Assembly (NCBI RefSeq): GCF_014284195.1
Contig: NZ_JACOGC010000005.1
Coordinates: 291,381-355,380, forward strand
Reading direction: 5' to 3'
Origin: Cognatundibacterium griseum
GTDB lineage: Bacteria; Pseudomonadota; Gammaproteobacteria; Burkholderiales; Burkholderiaceae_D
DNA: 64,000 nt
Shown: one piece after another, positions 35,603-46,455 of the stretch
Position numbering within the stretch: the first letter of the stretch is position 1
How the letters are laid out: each line of letters begins with the position of its first letter
The notes under the pieces: generated by a model
The model's database searches: none
The model's input: the letters and a program-made list of their open reading frames with translations, nothing else
What the model was told of the DNA's origin: nothing
Position numbers and translations under genes: made by a program

Positions 35603-36925
35603 ATGGAAAAGTTGATGGAAAAATCTGCCATGCCAACCCCACCGCTATCACCGCGCGCAGCCTTGCTGTCCAATCATTCTTTCCGCTGGCTGATCAGCGG
35701 CGGCATGATCTCCATGCTTGGAGACCAGTTCACCCTGATTGCCCTGCCCTGGCTGGTGCTGAGATTATCCTCAGATCCGCTGGCACTCGGCATTGTGCTG
35801 GCACTGCTGGGAATCCCGCGTGCTGTCTTCATTCTGCTGGGAGGTGCGATTGTTGACCGTTATTCACCAAAGCGGGTCATGATGCTGACCAAATACATTA
35901 ATACGACATTGCTGGGATTGCTATCTGCCATCTTACTGAGCGGGGAGCTTCAGCTGTGGATGGTATATGGCTTTGCGCTGGGGCTCGGTATTTCCACCGC
36001 ATTCAGCATTCCTGCGGGGACTTCCATGTTGCCGCATGTGGTAGAACCTGCGCAGTTTCCCATTGCGAACAGCATCATGCTGAGTCTGCGACAACTCACC
36101 ATGTTTGCCGGCCCTGTGCTGGCAGGTCTGATGATCTCGCTGATGGCCAGCAGCAAACAGTTTCCGGTGACGGATTCCTATGGACTGGCTGCAGCTTTTC
36201 TGACGGACTGCCTCAGCTATGCCATTTCTGCCTGGACATTACGCCAGGTTGTTACCCGGAACTTATCCAAACCGCCACACGACGACAAGCAAACCCGGCA
36301 TCTCCTGCATCAGGTATGGGATGGCCTGCGTTTTTGCTGGGAACTGAAAGAATTGCGCATCTGTTTTCTGTACTGGTCAGCGATCGCTTTTTTCATCATG
36401 GGGCCAATGCAGCTGGCAATGCCTTTGCTGGCAACCCAGTTGAATAACAGCGCCGGAACGCTGGGGCTGCTGAGCGGTGCGCACGGTGCCGGCACCTTGC
36501 TCGGCATGCTGATATCTGGCATACGCCCCGGTATGCGGCTCGGCAATCTGGGGCGCACGCTGCTGCTGATTGATCTGGTTGTCGGCCTGTTATTCATGCC
36601 GCTGGGACTGATTCATCACAGCTGGCAAGCCATGCTGTTACTGGTCTTGATTGCCAGCCTCGGGGGGTATCTGCAGGTGGCAGTTTTCACCTGGATACAG
36701 ACACAGGTACCGCCGCAGATGATGGGACGTGCGATGAGCATGTTCATGTTTATTTTTCTCGGTATCGGCCCGGTGTCGTCGGCGCTGACCGGATGGCTGA
36801 TGCGCAGTCTGTCTTTACCGCAGCTGTTTTTGCTGTGCGGAGGCATCCTGATCGTGATCGTTTTCATCGCATTCGCGGCATCGCCGATACGACATATCAG
36901 CGAACACCAGAAGGGAACCGCGTAA
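35603..36925 (+). CDS. MFS efflux transporter
   Basis: 440 residues, twelve predicted membrane helices, no long hydrophilic domain. MFS motif A-like loop GGAIVDRYSPKRVM (about 80-93) after helix 2. Family resemblance to EntS/MFS_3-type exporters. The neighbour upstream is a TipAS-type MerR regulator under its own operator, so this is probably a drug or metabolite exporter induced by its substrate. Ends in a bidirectional terminator. Confidence 0.88.
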   Translation: MEKLMEKSAMPTPPLSPRAALLSNHSFRWLISGGMISMLGDQFTLIALPWLVLRLSSDPLALGIVLALLGIPRAVFILLGGAIVDRYSPKRVMMLTKYINTTLLGLLSAILLSGELQLWMVYGFALGLGISTAFSIPAGTSMLPHVVEPAQFPIANSIMLSLRQLTMFAGPVLAGLMISLMASSKQFPVTDSYGLAAAFLTDCLSYAISAWTLRQVVTRNLSKPPHDDKQTRHLLHQVWDGLRFCWELKELRICFLYWSAIAFFIMGPMQLAMPLLATQLNNSAGTLGLLSGAHGAGTLLGMLISGIRPGMRLGNLGRTLLLIDLVVGLLFMPLGLIHHSWQAMLLLVLIASLGGYLQVAVFTWIQTQVPPQMMGRAMSMFMFIFLGIGPVSSALTGWLMRSLSLPQLFLLCGGILIVIVFIAFAASPIRHISEHQKGTA

Positions 36926-36938
36926 AACCCATTGGCAA

Positions 36939-36968
36939 TAAAAAAACGCACAGTGATGTGCGTTTTTT
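36939..36968. terminator. bidirectional terminator between MFS gene and gcdH
   Basis: ACGCACA and TGTGCGT form a seven-pair stem with a four-base loop, flanked by A-run on the left and T-run on the right. It serves both convergent genes. Confidence 0.9.
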
Positions 36969-36991
36969 CAATCAGAAAACTCCTGGCGTCA

Positions 36992-38167
36992 TCAGAAAGC
37001 AGCGATGCCAGTTTGTGCCCGGCCCAGGATCAGCGCATGGATATCGTGGGTACCTTCGTAGGTATTCACCACTTCCAGGTTCACCAGATGGCGGGCAATA
37101 CCGAATTCATCAGAAATCCCGTTGCCGCCCAGCATATCACGGGCAACACGTGCGATTTCCAGTGATTTACCGCAGGAGTTGCGCTTCATGATGGAAGTGA
37201 TCTCAACAGCCGCAGTACCTTCGTCCTTCATTCTTCCCAGCCGCAGACAGCCTTGTAAACCGAGGGTGATTTCTGTCTGCATATCCGCCAGTTTTTTCTG
37301 CACCAGCTGATTGGCTGCCAGTGGTCTGCCGAATTGTGTGCGGTCAAGCGTGTACTGACGCGCCGTATGCCAGCAGAACTCAGCCGCTCCCAGGGCGCCC
37401 CAGGCAATACCATAGCGCGCAGAATTCAGGCAGGTAAACGGTCCCTTCAGACCTTCCACATGCGGCAGCAGATTTTCTTCCGGCACAAAAACTTCATCCA
37501 TCACGATTTCGCCAGTAATAGAAGCACGCAAGCCGACCTTGCCATGAATCGCAGGTGCCGTCAGCCCTTCCCAGCCTTTTTCAAGAATGAAGCCGCGGAT
37601 ACGGCCATCATCGGTTTTTGCCCAGACGACAAACACGTCGGCAATCGGGCTGTTGGTAATCCACATTTTTGCGCCACTCAGCGCATAACCGCCAGGTACG
37701 GTTTTAGCTCTGGTCACCATACTGCCAGGATCGGAACCATGATTCGGCTCAGTCAGGCCGAAGCAGCCTATCCATTCGCCGCTGGCGAGTTTCGGCAGAT
37801 ATTTCTGCTTCTGTGCCTCGCTGCCAAATTCGTTGATCGGCACCATCACCAGCGAACTCTGCACGCTCATCATGGAGCGGTAGCCAGAGTCGATACGTTC
37901 TACCTCACGTGCCACCAGACCGTAGCAGACATAGTTCAGACCCGCACCGCCGTACTCAGCCGGAATCGTCGAGCCCAGCAGGCCAAGCTCACCCATTTCA
38001 CGGAAAATCGTCGGATCAGTGCGCTCGTGACGGAAAGCATCCAGAACACGTGGTGCCAGTTTTTCTTCACAATAAGCACGGGCGGCTTCCTGCACCATAC
38101 GCTCTTCTTCGCTCAACTGCGACGACAATAACAACGGATCTTCCCAACTGAATACTGCTTTGGCCAT
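36992..38167 (-). CDS. gcdH: glutaryl-CoA dehydrogenase
   Basis: 391 residues. Acyl-CoA dehydrogenase with the usual FAD signposts [16 protein letters not shown] and [16 protein letters not shown], plus the catalytic glutamate in [17 protein letters not shown] near the end. The whole protein resembles GcdH, which oxidises and decarboxylates glutaryl-CoA to crotonyl-CoA in lysine, tryptophan and benzoate breakdown. AGGAG stands eight bases before the ATG. The gene before it on this strand encodes a 3-hydroxyacyl-CoA dehydrogenase, able to act further down the same route. Confidence 0.92.
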   Translation of the reverse strand: MAKAVFSWEDPLLLSSQLSEEERMVQEAARAYCEEKLAPRVLDAFRHERTDPTIFREMGELGLLGSTIPAEYGGAGLNYVCYGLVAREVERIDSGYRSMMSVQSSLVMVPINEFGSEAQKQKYLPKLASGEWIGCFGLTEPNHGSDPGSMVTRAKTVPGGYALSGAKMWITNSPIADVFVVWAKTDDGRIRGFILEKGWEGLTAPAIHGKVGLRASITGEIVMDEVFVPEENLLPHVEGLKGPFTCLNSARYGIAWGALGAAEFCWHTARQYTLDRTQFGRPLAANQLVQKKLADMQTEITLGLQGCLRLGRMKDEGTAAVEITSIMKRNSCGKSLEIARVARDMLGGNGISDEFGIARHLVNLEVVNTYEGTHDIHALILGRAQTGIAAF

Positions 38168-38201
38168 CTGATTTTCTCCTGAATCTGATTTTCATAGTGA
38201 C

Positions 38202-38234
38202 AGCAGAATACCGCCGGCATGACTGTATTCTGCT
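38202..38234. repeat. perfect 10-pair inverted repeat before gcdH
   Basis: AGCAGAATAC (38202-38211) and GTATTCTGCT (38225-38234), 13-base loop. It lies 35-67 bases upstream of the gcdH start and has no T-run on the minus strand, so an operator or an mRNA hairpin between two genes is more likely than a terminator. Confidence 0.6.
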
Positions 38235-38264
38235 CTTGAGCCTGTGTTTTTTTACTCTTTGTTT

Positions 38265-39767
38265 TTATCTTTCCGCCACATGCAGCAACGACAACCCCAA
38301 CTGGGCGCGTCTGACCAGCCAGGGGCTCGGACGATAACGCGGATCACCGGTACTGTCATGCATGTTGCGCAAGACAGATAGTATACGCGATGGCCCCAGT
38401 TTGTCTCCCCATGCCAGCGGTCCAAACGGATAAGCCAGTCCTGCCACCACCGCCTGATCCAGATCCTGCGGGCTGCAGATCCCCTGCTGCACGATATCGC
38501 AGGCAATGTTGATAATGGTCGCCAGCACACGCTGCACGACGAAACCGGCACTGTCCTGAATCAGTGTTGCCGGCATTCCATGCTGAGCGCAGCGAAGCTG
38601 AACACCGTGTGCCAGCTGCAGCTCAGTCGCCGGATTCAGCATCAGGGTCAGATGACCGTGACAAGCATTCAGGCTGTCAATGCCAATGGTACGCCGTGGA
38701 TTCAGCCCAAGCCGGGCTACGCAGGTACTGACATCCTCACCATCGGGACTCACAACAGCAACAGCATCTGCTGCTGGCAGATGGCCATAATCCACAGCAA
38801 TACCAATCCGCTCACACAGATCGTTCAATGCATCCAGCGCCAGCGGATTTTCCGGACTGAGCCAGATACGCCCCTGCCAAACCGTCTCCTGCGGCAGCAG
38901 CGGGGCTTCGGGAACCGGCGGATAAGAATAAAACCCCTGCCCTGTCTTACGTCCCAGCACACCCGCCTGCACCCTTTGCGCGGCGATATAATTCGGCCGG
39001 TAACGCGGTTCTTCATAATACTGATGGTAAATCGACTCCATGACCGGATGCGACACATCCAGCCCGGTCAGATCCATCAGCTCAAACGGGCCGAGGCGAA
39101 ATCCTGCCGCCCCGCGCATGATCTGATCGATTTCTGTAGAATCTGCCACATTTTCCTGCAATATTCGCAAGGCTTCCGTCACATACCCACGCCCGGCATG
39201 GTTCACGATAAATCCCGGCGTATCTTTTGCGAGCACTGCGGCATGACCTGTTTCACTCATCAGCGCCTGTAGCAACGGAGCGACATGAGGTGCCGTCAAC
39301 AGACCGTTAATGACCTCCACCACCTTCATCAGCGGTACAGGATTAAAAAAATGCAGTCCTGCCACACGTGACGGCAAACGGCTGCCTGCAGCAATGGCGG
39401 TAACGGACAAAGATGAGGTGTTGGTCGCGAGAATGCATTCATCGCTCACGATCTGGTCGAGCTGACGGAATAACTGCTGTTTCACATCCAGTTTTTCGAT
39501 AATCGCTTCAATCACCAGATCGCAGGCGTGCATCGCCTCAAGTGTCTCCACGACATGAAGATGCGACCTGGCGGTGGCTGCGACATGGGGAGTAATTTTC
39601 TGCTTCTGCTCCAGTTGATCCCACTGCGCAAAAAGCGCTTGCTTAGCCTTGTCCGCGACCTCGGGAGTGCTGTCAAATAACAGCACCTGAAAACCTGACT
39701 GCGCGATTAACTGGGCGATTCCCTTGCCCATTGCTCCTGCACCGACGATACCAATGACACGCAACAT
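38265..39767 (-). CDS. 3-hydroxyacyl-CoA dehydrogenase, PaaH-like two-module form
   Basis: 500 residues from the ATG at 39767, with GGAG seven bases upstream. NAD-binding GIVGAGAMGKGIAQ at the start, then NTSSLSV, the catalytic His in LHFFNPVPLM and KDTPGFIVN. A second C-terminal helical module (about 390-490, QDSAGFVVQRVLATI) repeats the dimerisation domain. This 500-residue layout is that of PaaH/PaaC-type enzymes of phenylacetate and related pathways. Followed by gcdH after 97 bases. Confidence 0.88.
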   Translation of the reverse strand: MLRVIGIVGAGAMGKGIAQLIAQSGFQVLLFDSTPEVADKAKQALFAQWDQLEQKQKITPHVAATARSHLHVVETLEAMHACDLVIEAIIEKLDVKQQLFRQLDQIVSDECILATNTSSLSVTAIAAGSRLPSRVAGLHFFNPVPLMKVVEVINGLLTAPHVAPLLQALMSETGHAAVLAKDTPGFIVNHAGRGYVTEALRILQENVADSTEIDQIMRGAAGFRLGPFELMDLTGLDVSHPVMESIYHQYYEEPRYRPNYIAAQRVQAGVLGRKTGQGFYSYPPVPEAPLLPQETVWQGRIWLSPENPLALDALNDLCERIGIAVDYGHLPAADAVAVVSPDGEDVSTCVARLGLNPRRTIGIDSLNACHGHLTLMLNPATELQLAHGVQLRCAQHGMPATLIQDSAGFVVQRVLATIINIACDIVQQGICSPQDLDQAVVAGLAYPFGPLAWGDKLGPSRILSVLRNMHDSTGDPRYRPSPWLVRRAQLGLSLLHVAER

Positions 39768-40081
39768 AGATAGACTCCGGATAGTGACCGTCACCGTAAT
39801 GTTAAACCCCATACAGTTACCAACGGGGCAAAATACAGATAACGACCATGACTGAATGAAGTGTCTCTATGATAGCCCGATAAATGAAAGGTACTTTCTT
39901 TATTGAGTGCAATATTTTGAGCGTTTTCAGCCAGATAGCGCTGCCGCAGTTCATGGTCGTGTTTATGTCAGTTTATGCCAACATAAGCCCTGCATGGGTT
40001 GCAGCGACAACCATGTCAATACATGGGTAGATCAACACAGCTGAGCCATGTCCGAACCATATGAGGTATACGAAGGAAGGA
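39768..40081. other. intergenic region between 3-hydroxyacyl-CoA dehydrogenase and ftsB
   Basis: 314 bases without a gene. Contains a dyad GAAAG-GTA-CTTTC (39886-39898) about 120 bases before the dehydrogenase start, which could be an operator. No terminator was found for ftsB here. Nothing else is supported. Confidence 0.45.
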
Positions 40082-40411
40082 TTAATGCAGGTCAGGGGAA
40101 TTACCGGCGGGCATGGCTGCGACGGAAGAAGCCGGTGCGCGCGGATCGAGAATCTGGACGAAAATCTCGTCTTTTTTAATCATACCCAGTTCAAAACGGG
40201 CCCGTTCCTCAACCGAATCAGTACCGGTTTTCAAGTCCGAAACTTCAGATTCCAGCTTGGCATTACGTTCCCTGAGTTTTTCATTACGGCCCTGCGCCTG
40301 CGCAACCTGGCGCTCAAATTCCCAGACACGCAGCCAGCCACCCTTACCCAGCCACAAGGGGTATTGGATCAGCAATAACAGCACAGCAAAAGAAACGGTA
40401 ATCAGGCGCAC
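40082..40411 (-). CDS. ftsB: cell division protein FtsB
   Basis: 109 residues, GTG start at 40411. One membrane helix (about 5-22) after a short N-terminus, then a coiled coil ([20 protein letters not shown]) and a conserved [18 protein letters not shown] segment. FtsB pairs with FtsL and FtsQ and helps activate septal peptidoglycan synthesis. Placed after eno, as in many proteobacteria, but here separated from it by a strong terminator. Confidence 0.92.
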   Translation of the reverse strand: MRLITVSFAVLLLLIQYPLWLGKGGWLRVWEFERQVAQAQGRNEKLRERNAKLESEVSDLKTGTDSVEERARFELGMIKKDEIFVQILDPRAPASSVAAMPAGNSPDLH

Positions 40412-40455
40412 AAAAACTCACATCGGAATCAGATTCACGGATAACTCACTGCCAG

Positions 40456-40484
40456 AAAAAAGGGGAACCTTGTTCCCCTTTTTT
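40456..40484 (-). terminator. strong terminator between eno and ftsB
   Basis: AAAAAAGGGGAAC pairs with GTTCCCCTTTTTT over 13 bases; T-run on both strands. Lies 12 bases after the eno stop and about 45 bases before the ftsB start. Confidence 0.85.
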
Positions 40485-40495
40485 AAGATACCAGA

Positions 40496-41779
<1,284 letters not shown>

Positions 41780-41981
41780 TCAATTCTCCTAAACGATCAA
41801 TATTGCGAACAAAGTAAAAAACAGCGCTGACCTGAGCAGACCGCAGATGTGGGTGACATGCTGCGAAGCGCCGGAACCTGATGCGGCAGGATGCTCATTC
41901 CACCCGGATTCCGGAAACATCAACGCGCTTCGTCGTTTCGCGACAGGTTACCGTCACGAAAACGAAGTCTGCCAACATCAA

Positions 41982-42836
41982 TTAACTGAAACTGGATTCC
42001 AGAAATCCATTCTTCTTGACGACACGATCCAGATCGATCAGCGTTGTCAGTAATTCTTTCATGCGACCTAATGGCACCGCGTTCGGTCCGTCAGATTTTG
42101 CCTCGGCCGGATTCGGATGAGTTTCCATGAACAGGCCGGAAATACCAACCGCGACGGCAGCACGCGCCAGCACCGGCACGAATTCACGCTGACCGCCGGA
42201 CGATGTGCCCTGGCCACCTGGCAACTGCACCGAATGCGTGGCATCGAATACGACCGGGCAATTGGTTTCCCGCATGATAGCGAGCGAACGCATATCCGAT
42301 ACCAGGTTGTTGTAACCAAATGAGACGCCACGCTCGCAAGCCATGAAATTATCTTCATTCATGCCTGCCGCTTTGGCGGCAGCACGCGCTTTGGCGATCA
42401 CATTGATCATGTCATGCGGCGCCAGGAACTGGCCTTTTTTGATGTTCACAGGTTTTCCGGAACGGCCGCAGGCTTCGATAAAATCGGTCTGACGGCACAG
42501 AAACGCCGGCGTCTGCAGCACATCCACCACCGCAGCGACTGGTGCGATTTCATCGATCGCATGAATGTCGGTAAGAACTGGTACGCCAATCTGCTCTTTG
42601 ACTTTTCCCAGTATCTCCAGCCCTTTGTCCATGCCTAAACCACGGAAGGAAGTACCCGAAGAACGATTCGCTTTATCAAACGATGATTTGTAGATAAAGG
42701 GAATACCGAGCTCCTGTGTCATTTCCTTCAGTGTGCCAGCTGTATCGAACGCCATCTGTTCCGACTCGATCACGCAAGGACCGGCGATCAGGAAAAAGGG
42801 ATGGTCAAGACCAACATCAAATCCGCATAATTTCAT
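41982..42836 (-). CDS. kdsA: 3-deoxy-8-phosphooctulonate synthase KdsA
   Basis: 284 residues. Condenses arabinose 5-phosphate with phosphoenolpyruvate to make the KDO 8-phosphate used in lipopolysaccharide. Family motifs [51 protein letters not shown] and METHPNP are all present. Starts three bases after the pyrG stop, so co-transcribed and probably coupled to it. Confidence 0.97.
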   Translation of the reverse strand: MKLCGFDVGLDHPFFLIAGPCVIESEQMAFDTAGTLKEMTQELGIPFIYKSSFDKANRSSGTSFRGLGMDKGLEILGKVKEQIGVPVLTDIHAIDEIAPVAAVVDVLQTPAFLCRQTDFIEACGRSGKPVNIKKGQFLAPHDMINVIAKARAAAKAAGMNEDNFMACERGVSFGYNNLVSDMRSLAIMRETNCPVVFDATHSVQLPGGQGTSSGGQREFVPVLARAAVAVGISGLFMETHPNPAEAKSDGPNAVPLGRMKELLTTLIDLDRVVKKNGFLESSFS

Positions 42837-42839
42837 GCT

Positions 42840-44522
<1,683 letters not shown>

Positions 44523-44577
44523 TCACTCTGACGCATGTCCACGAATTCCCCCTGCCCTTCAGTTTGTTTTTTTGATT

Positions 44578-45525
44578 TTACATCATGCAAGAAAATTGCA
44601 ATCTGACAAAATTCTGCGCACCGACGGCATTGGAAACTTCCTTGATTTCATTGGCACGCCGGATAATCGAAGCACTCAGGGCATAACGGTCACCTTGCCA
44701 CAGATAGCCTGCCTCAATTTCTCCGCCGCTATGCTTTGCGTGAACTTTAGGAATTTCGTGATTGAAGTATCCACCTTCAATCGTAGCGTTATATCCGGTC
44801 ACACTGGCCGCGATGCGTGCAAAACCATAGCTTGCCGGCTGATACGGTAAGGCATTCAGTTGCCCGGCACGGAATTCCAGCTGGGCGCCGGCATCGGTGA
44901 TGACATTACCGAAACGGGCTTTGATGCGTGGCGTCAGATCAGTACCCGAAAAGGGGAGCAAACGCCCCGGCGAGTACTCGCCTGACAGGATTGCGCCAAA
45001 TTCGCTGCGGTATTGAGTGCTCCAGCCTTGCGGCAAAGGCTGCTGAATCAGCCAGTGCAGATGATTTTGCGTCCATTCACCGCCGGCGCAATGACCGGAG
45101 CAGCCGAGGTCCAGCCCGACACGCCAGCTGCGGCCTGTGGCTGCTGTTTTCTGATGAAACATGCCGGCATACAGCCAGCCGGTATAAGGATGGTCAATCG
45201 CCGGAATCTGGGAAGGCGGTAGCTTGATATCGGTCGGGGTGTATAAATCCTGCCCGAAACGCCAGCCATATTCGGAGACTTCCAGATCAGACCGGAGATA
45301 GCTGGTCTGCTGCAAATGAATACCGCTGGTGTAGTAACGGTCGTCCCGGTTCAGCAGCAGACTGTCATTCTCGATTTCAAGTTGCCAGACCGATTTTCCC
45401 TGAGCCCGTGCCTGCTGCATTTCCTGCCACGAAAAAATATTGTCGCTGTCTGCAGCCAGCACCGCAGCGCTGCTCAGCCATAACGGGGAACACACAGCAA
45501 ATACTAAAAATTTTCTGGTCATCAT
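44578..45525 (-). CDS. LpxR-like lipid A 3'-O-deacylase (DUF2219 family)
   Basis: 315 residues from the ATG at 45525, which overlaps the stop of the upstream gene (ATGA). Signal peptide ends AVLA-AD. The barrel that follows has the LpxR features: the Asn-Asp pair in IENDSLLLNRDDRYYTSG (about 50-67), GWLYAGMF, and a conserved His in TQNHLHWLIQQ. LpxR removes the 3'-acyloxyacyl chain of lipid A at the outer membrane and so remodels endotoxin. Overlap with a hydrolase gene suggests a joint function. Ends with C-M-M rather than a terminal Phe, odd for a barrel. Confidence 0.82.
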   Translation of the reverse strand: MMTRKFLVFAVCSPLWLSSAAVLAADSDNIFSWQEMQQARAQGKSVWQLEIENDSLLLNRDDRYYTSGIHLQQTSYLRSDLEVSEYGWRFGQDLYTPTDIKLPPSQIPAIDHPYTGWLYAGMFHQKTAATGRSWRVGLDLGCSGHCAGGEWTQNHLHWLIQQPLPQGWSTQYRSEFGAILSGEYSPGRLLPFSGTDLTPRIKARFGNVITDAGAQLEFRAGQLNALPYQPASYGFARIAASVTGYNATIEGGYFNHEIPKVHAKHSGGEIEAGYLWQGDRYALSASIIRRANEIKEVSNAVGAQNFVRLQFSCMM

Positions 45526-46346
45526 GTCTGTTTCACTGCCTGTAATTGAAAAGAATCGAGCATCGCCAAGACGGCCCCGGCGGTTTTTTCCGGGGCTTCC
45601 ATCGGGATCAGATGCCCGCCCTGAATCAGCGTGTAATGCGGCTCCATCAGTTGCCGGGTATAAAAATCTCCAGCCTGCGCGCATTCTATCGATTCCGTGC
45701 CGCCGACAAAACCCACCGGCATCGCAGGCGGACGGCGCACCAGCCGTCCCAGTCCATGCGGCAGTGTCCGGTAAATCGCCGTTTCCACTTCGCGTTTAAA
45801 ACGCAGCGTCACCCCTTCAGGACAAGGTTCAAGGCCGGCATGCAGATAATCCCACAAGACTTCAGGGGGCCAGATCGCAAAGATCTCTTTAGAGGAAAAA
45901 TGCTGGTACGCGGCTTCTTTATCCTTCCAGATATGTTTGCGTTTTTCAGCAAAGCGGGCCGGGGAAAACTTTTTGTCCAACTTCAGCCATTTAAACATTC
46001 TGAGCAGGAAAGCACGCCAGCCGGCAACAATCGGCGAATCCAGCACCACCACTGCCCTGACGAGATCAGGGCGGGCGCGGGCCGCCATCAGCGACAGGAT
46101 GCCGCCGAGAGAATGCCCAACCAGAATCACCGGTTCGCTATAACGGGCAGACAAGGTATCGATCAGTTCCTGCACCAGAAAGCGCCAGCCATCGGTGACA
46201 GGATATTTCGGATCATGACCGACCATATCGGTAGTCCACACCGTGTAGCGCTCACTAAGCTGTTCCAGAAAAACACGGTATGTCCCGGAGGGGAAGCTGT
46301 TGCCGTGAACGAAATGAATAATTGGTTTTACCGGGGATTCCATCAT
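45522..46346 (-). CDS. alpha/beta hydrolase coupled to the LpxR-like gene
   Basis: 274 residues from the ATG at 46346, chosen because the longer open frame would overlap the end of comEC. Fold signposts: FVHGNSFPSGTYR (oxyanion), LVGHSLGGIL (nucleophile Ser), and His in GGHLIPMEAPE. No signal peptide, so cytoplasmic. Stop overlaps the LpxR-like start by four bases. Lipid or ester hydrolysis is the likely chemistry; the substrate is unknown. Confidence 0.85.
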   Translation of the reverse strand: MMESPVKPIIHFVHGNSFPSGTYRVFLEQLSERYTVWTTDMVGHDPKYPVTDGWRFLVQELIDTLSARYSEPVILVGHSLGGILSLMAARARPDLVRAVVVLDSPIVAGWRAFLLRMFKWLKLDKKFSPARFAEKRKHIWKDKEAAYQHFSSKEIFAIWPPEVLWDYLHAGLEPCPEGVTLRFKREVETAIYRTLPHGLGRLVRRPPAMPVGFVGGTESIECAQAGDFYTRQLMEPHYTLIQGGHLIPMEAPEKTAGAVLAMLDSFQLQAVKQT

Positions 46347-46455
46347 ATCGGGTTGAATGTGTAATGCCTGCCTGATTGGTGTTGATGATTGATATCTGTT
46401 TTGCCTGTCTGGGTATGCCTGATCCGGATCGGATGATGGCGCGTTCAGCGCGTTC

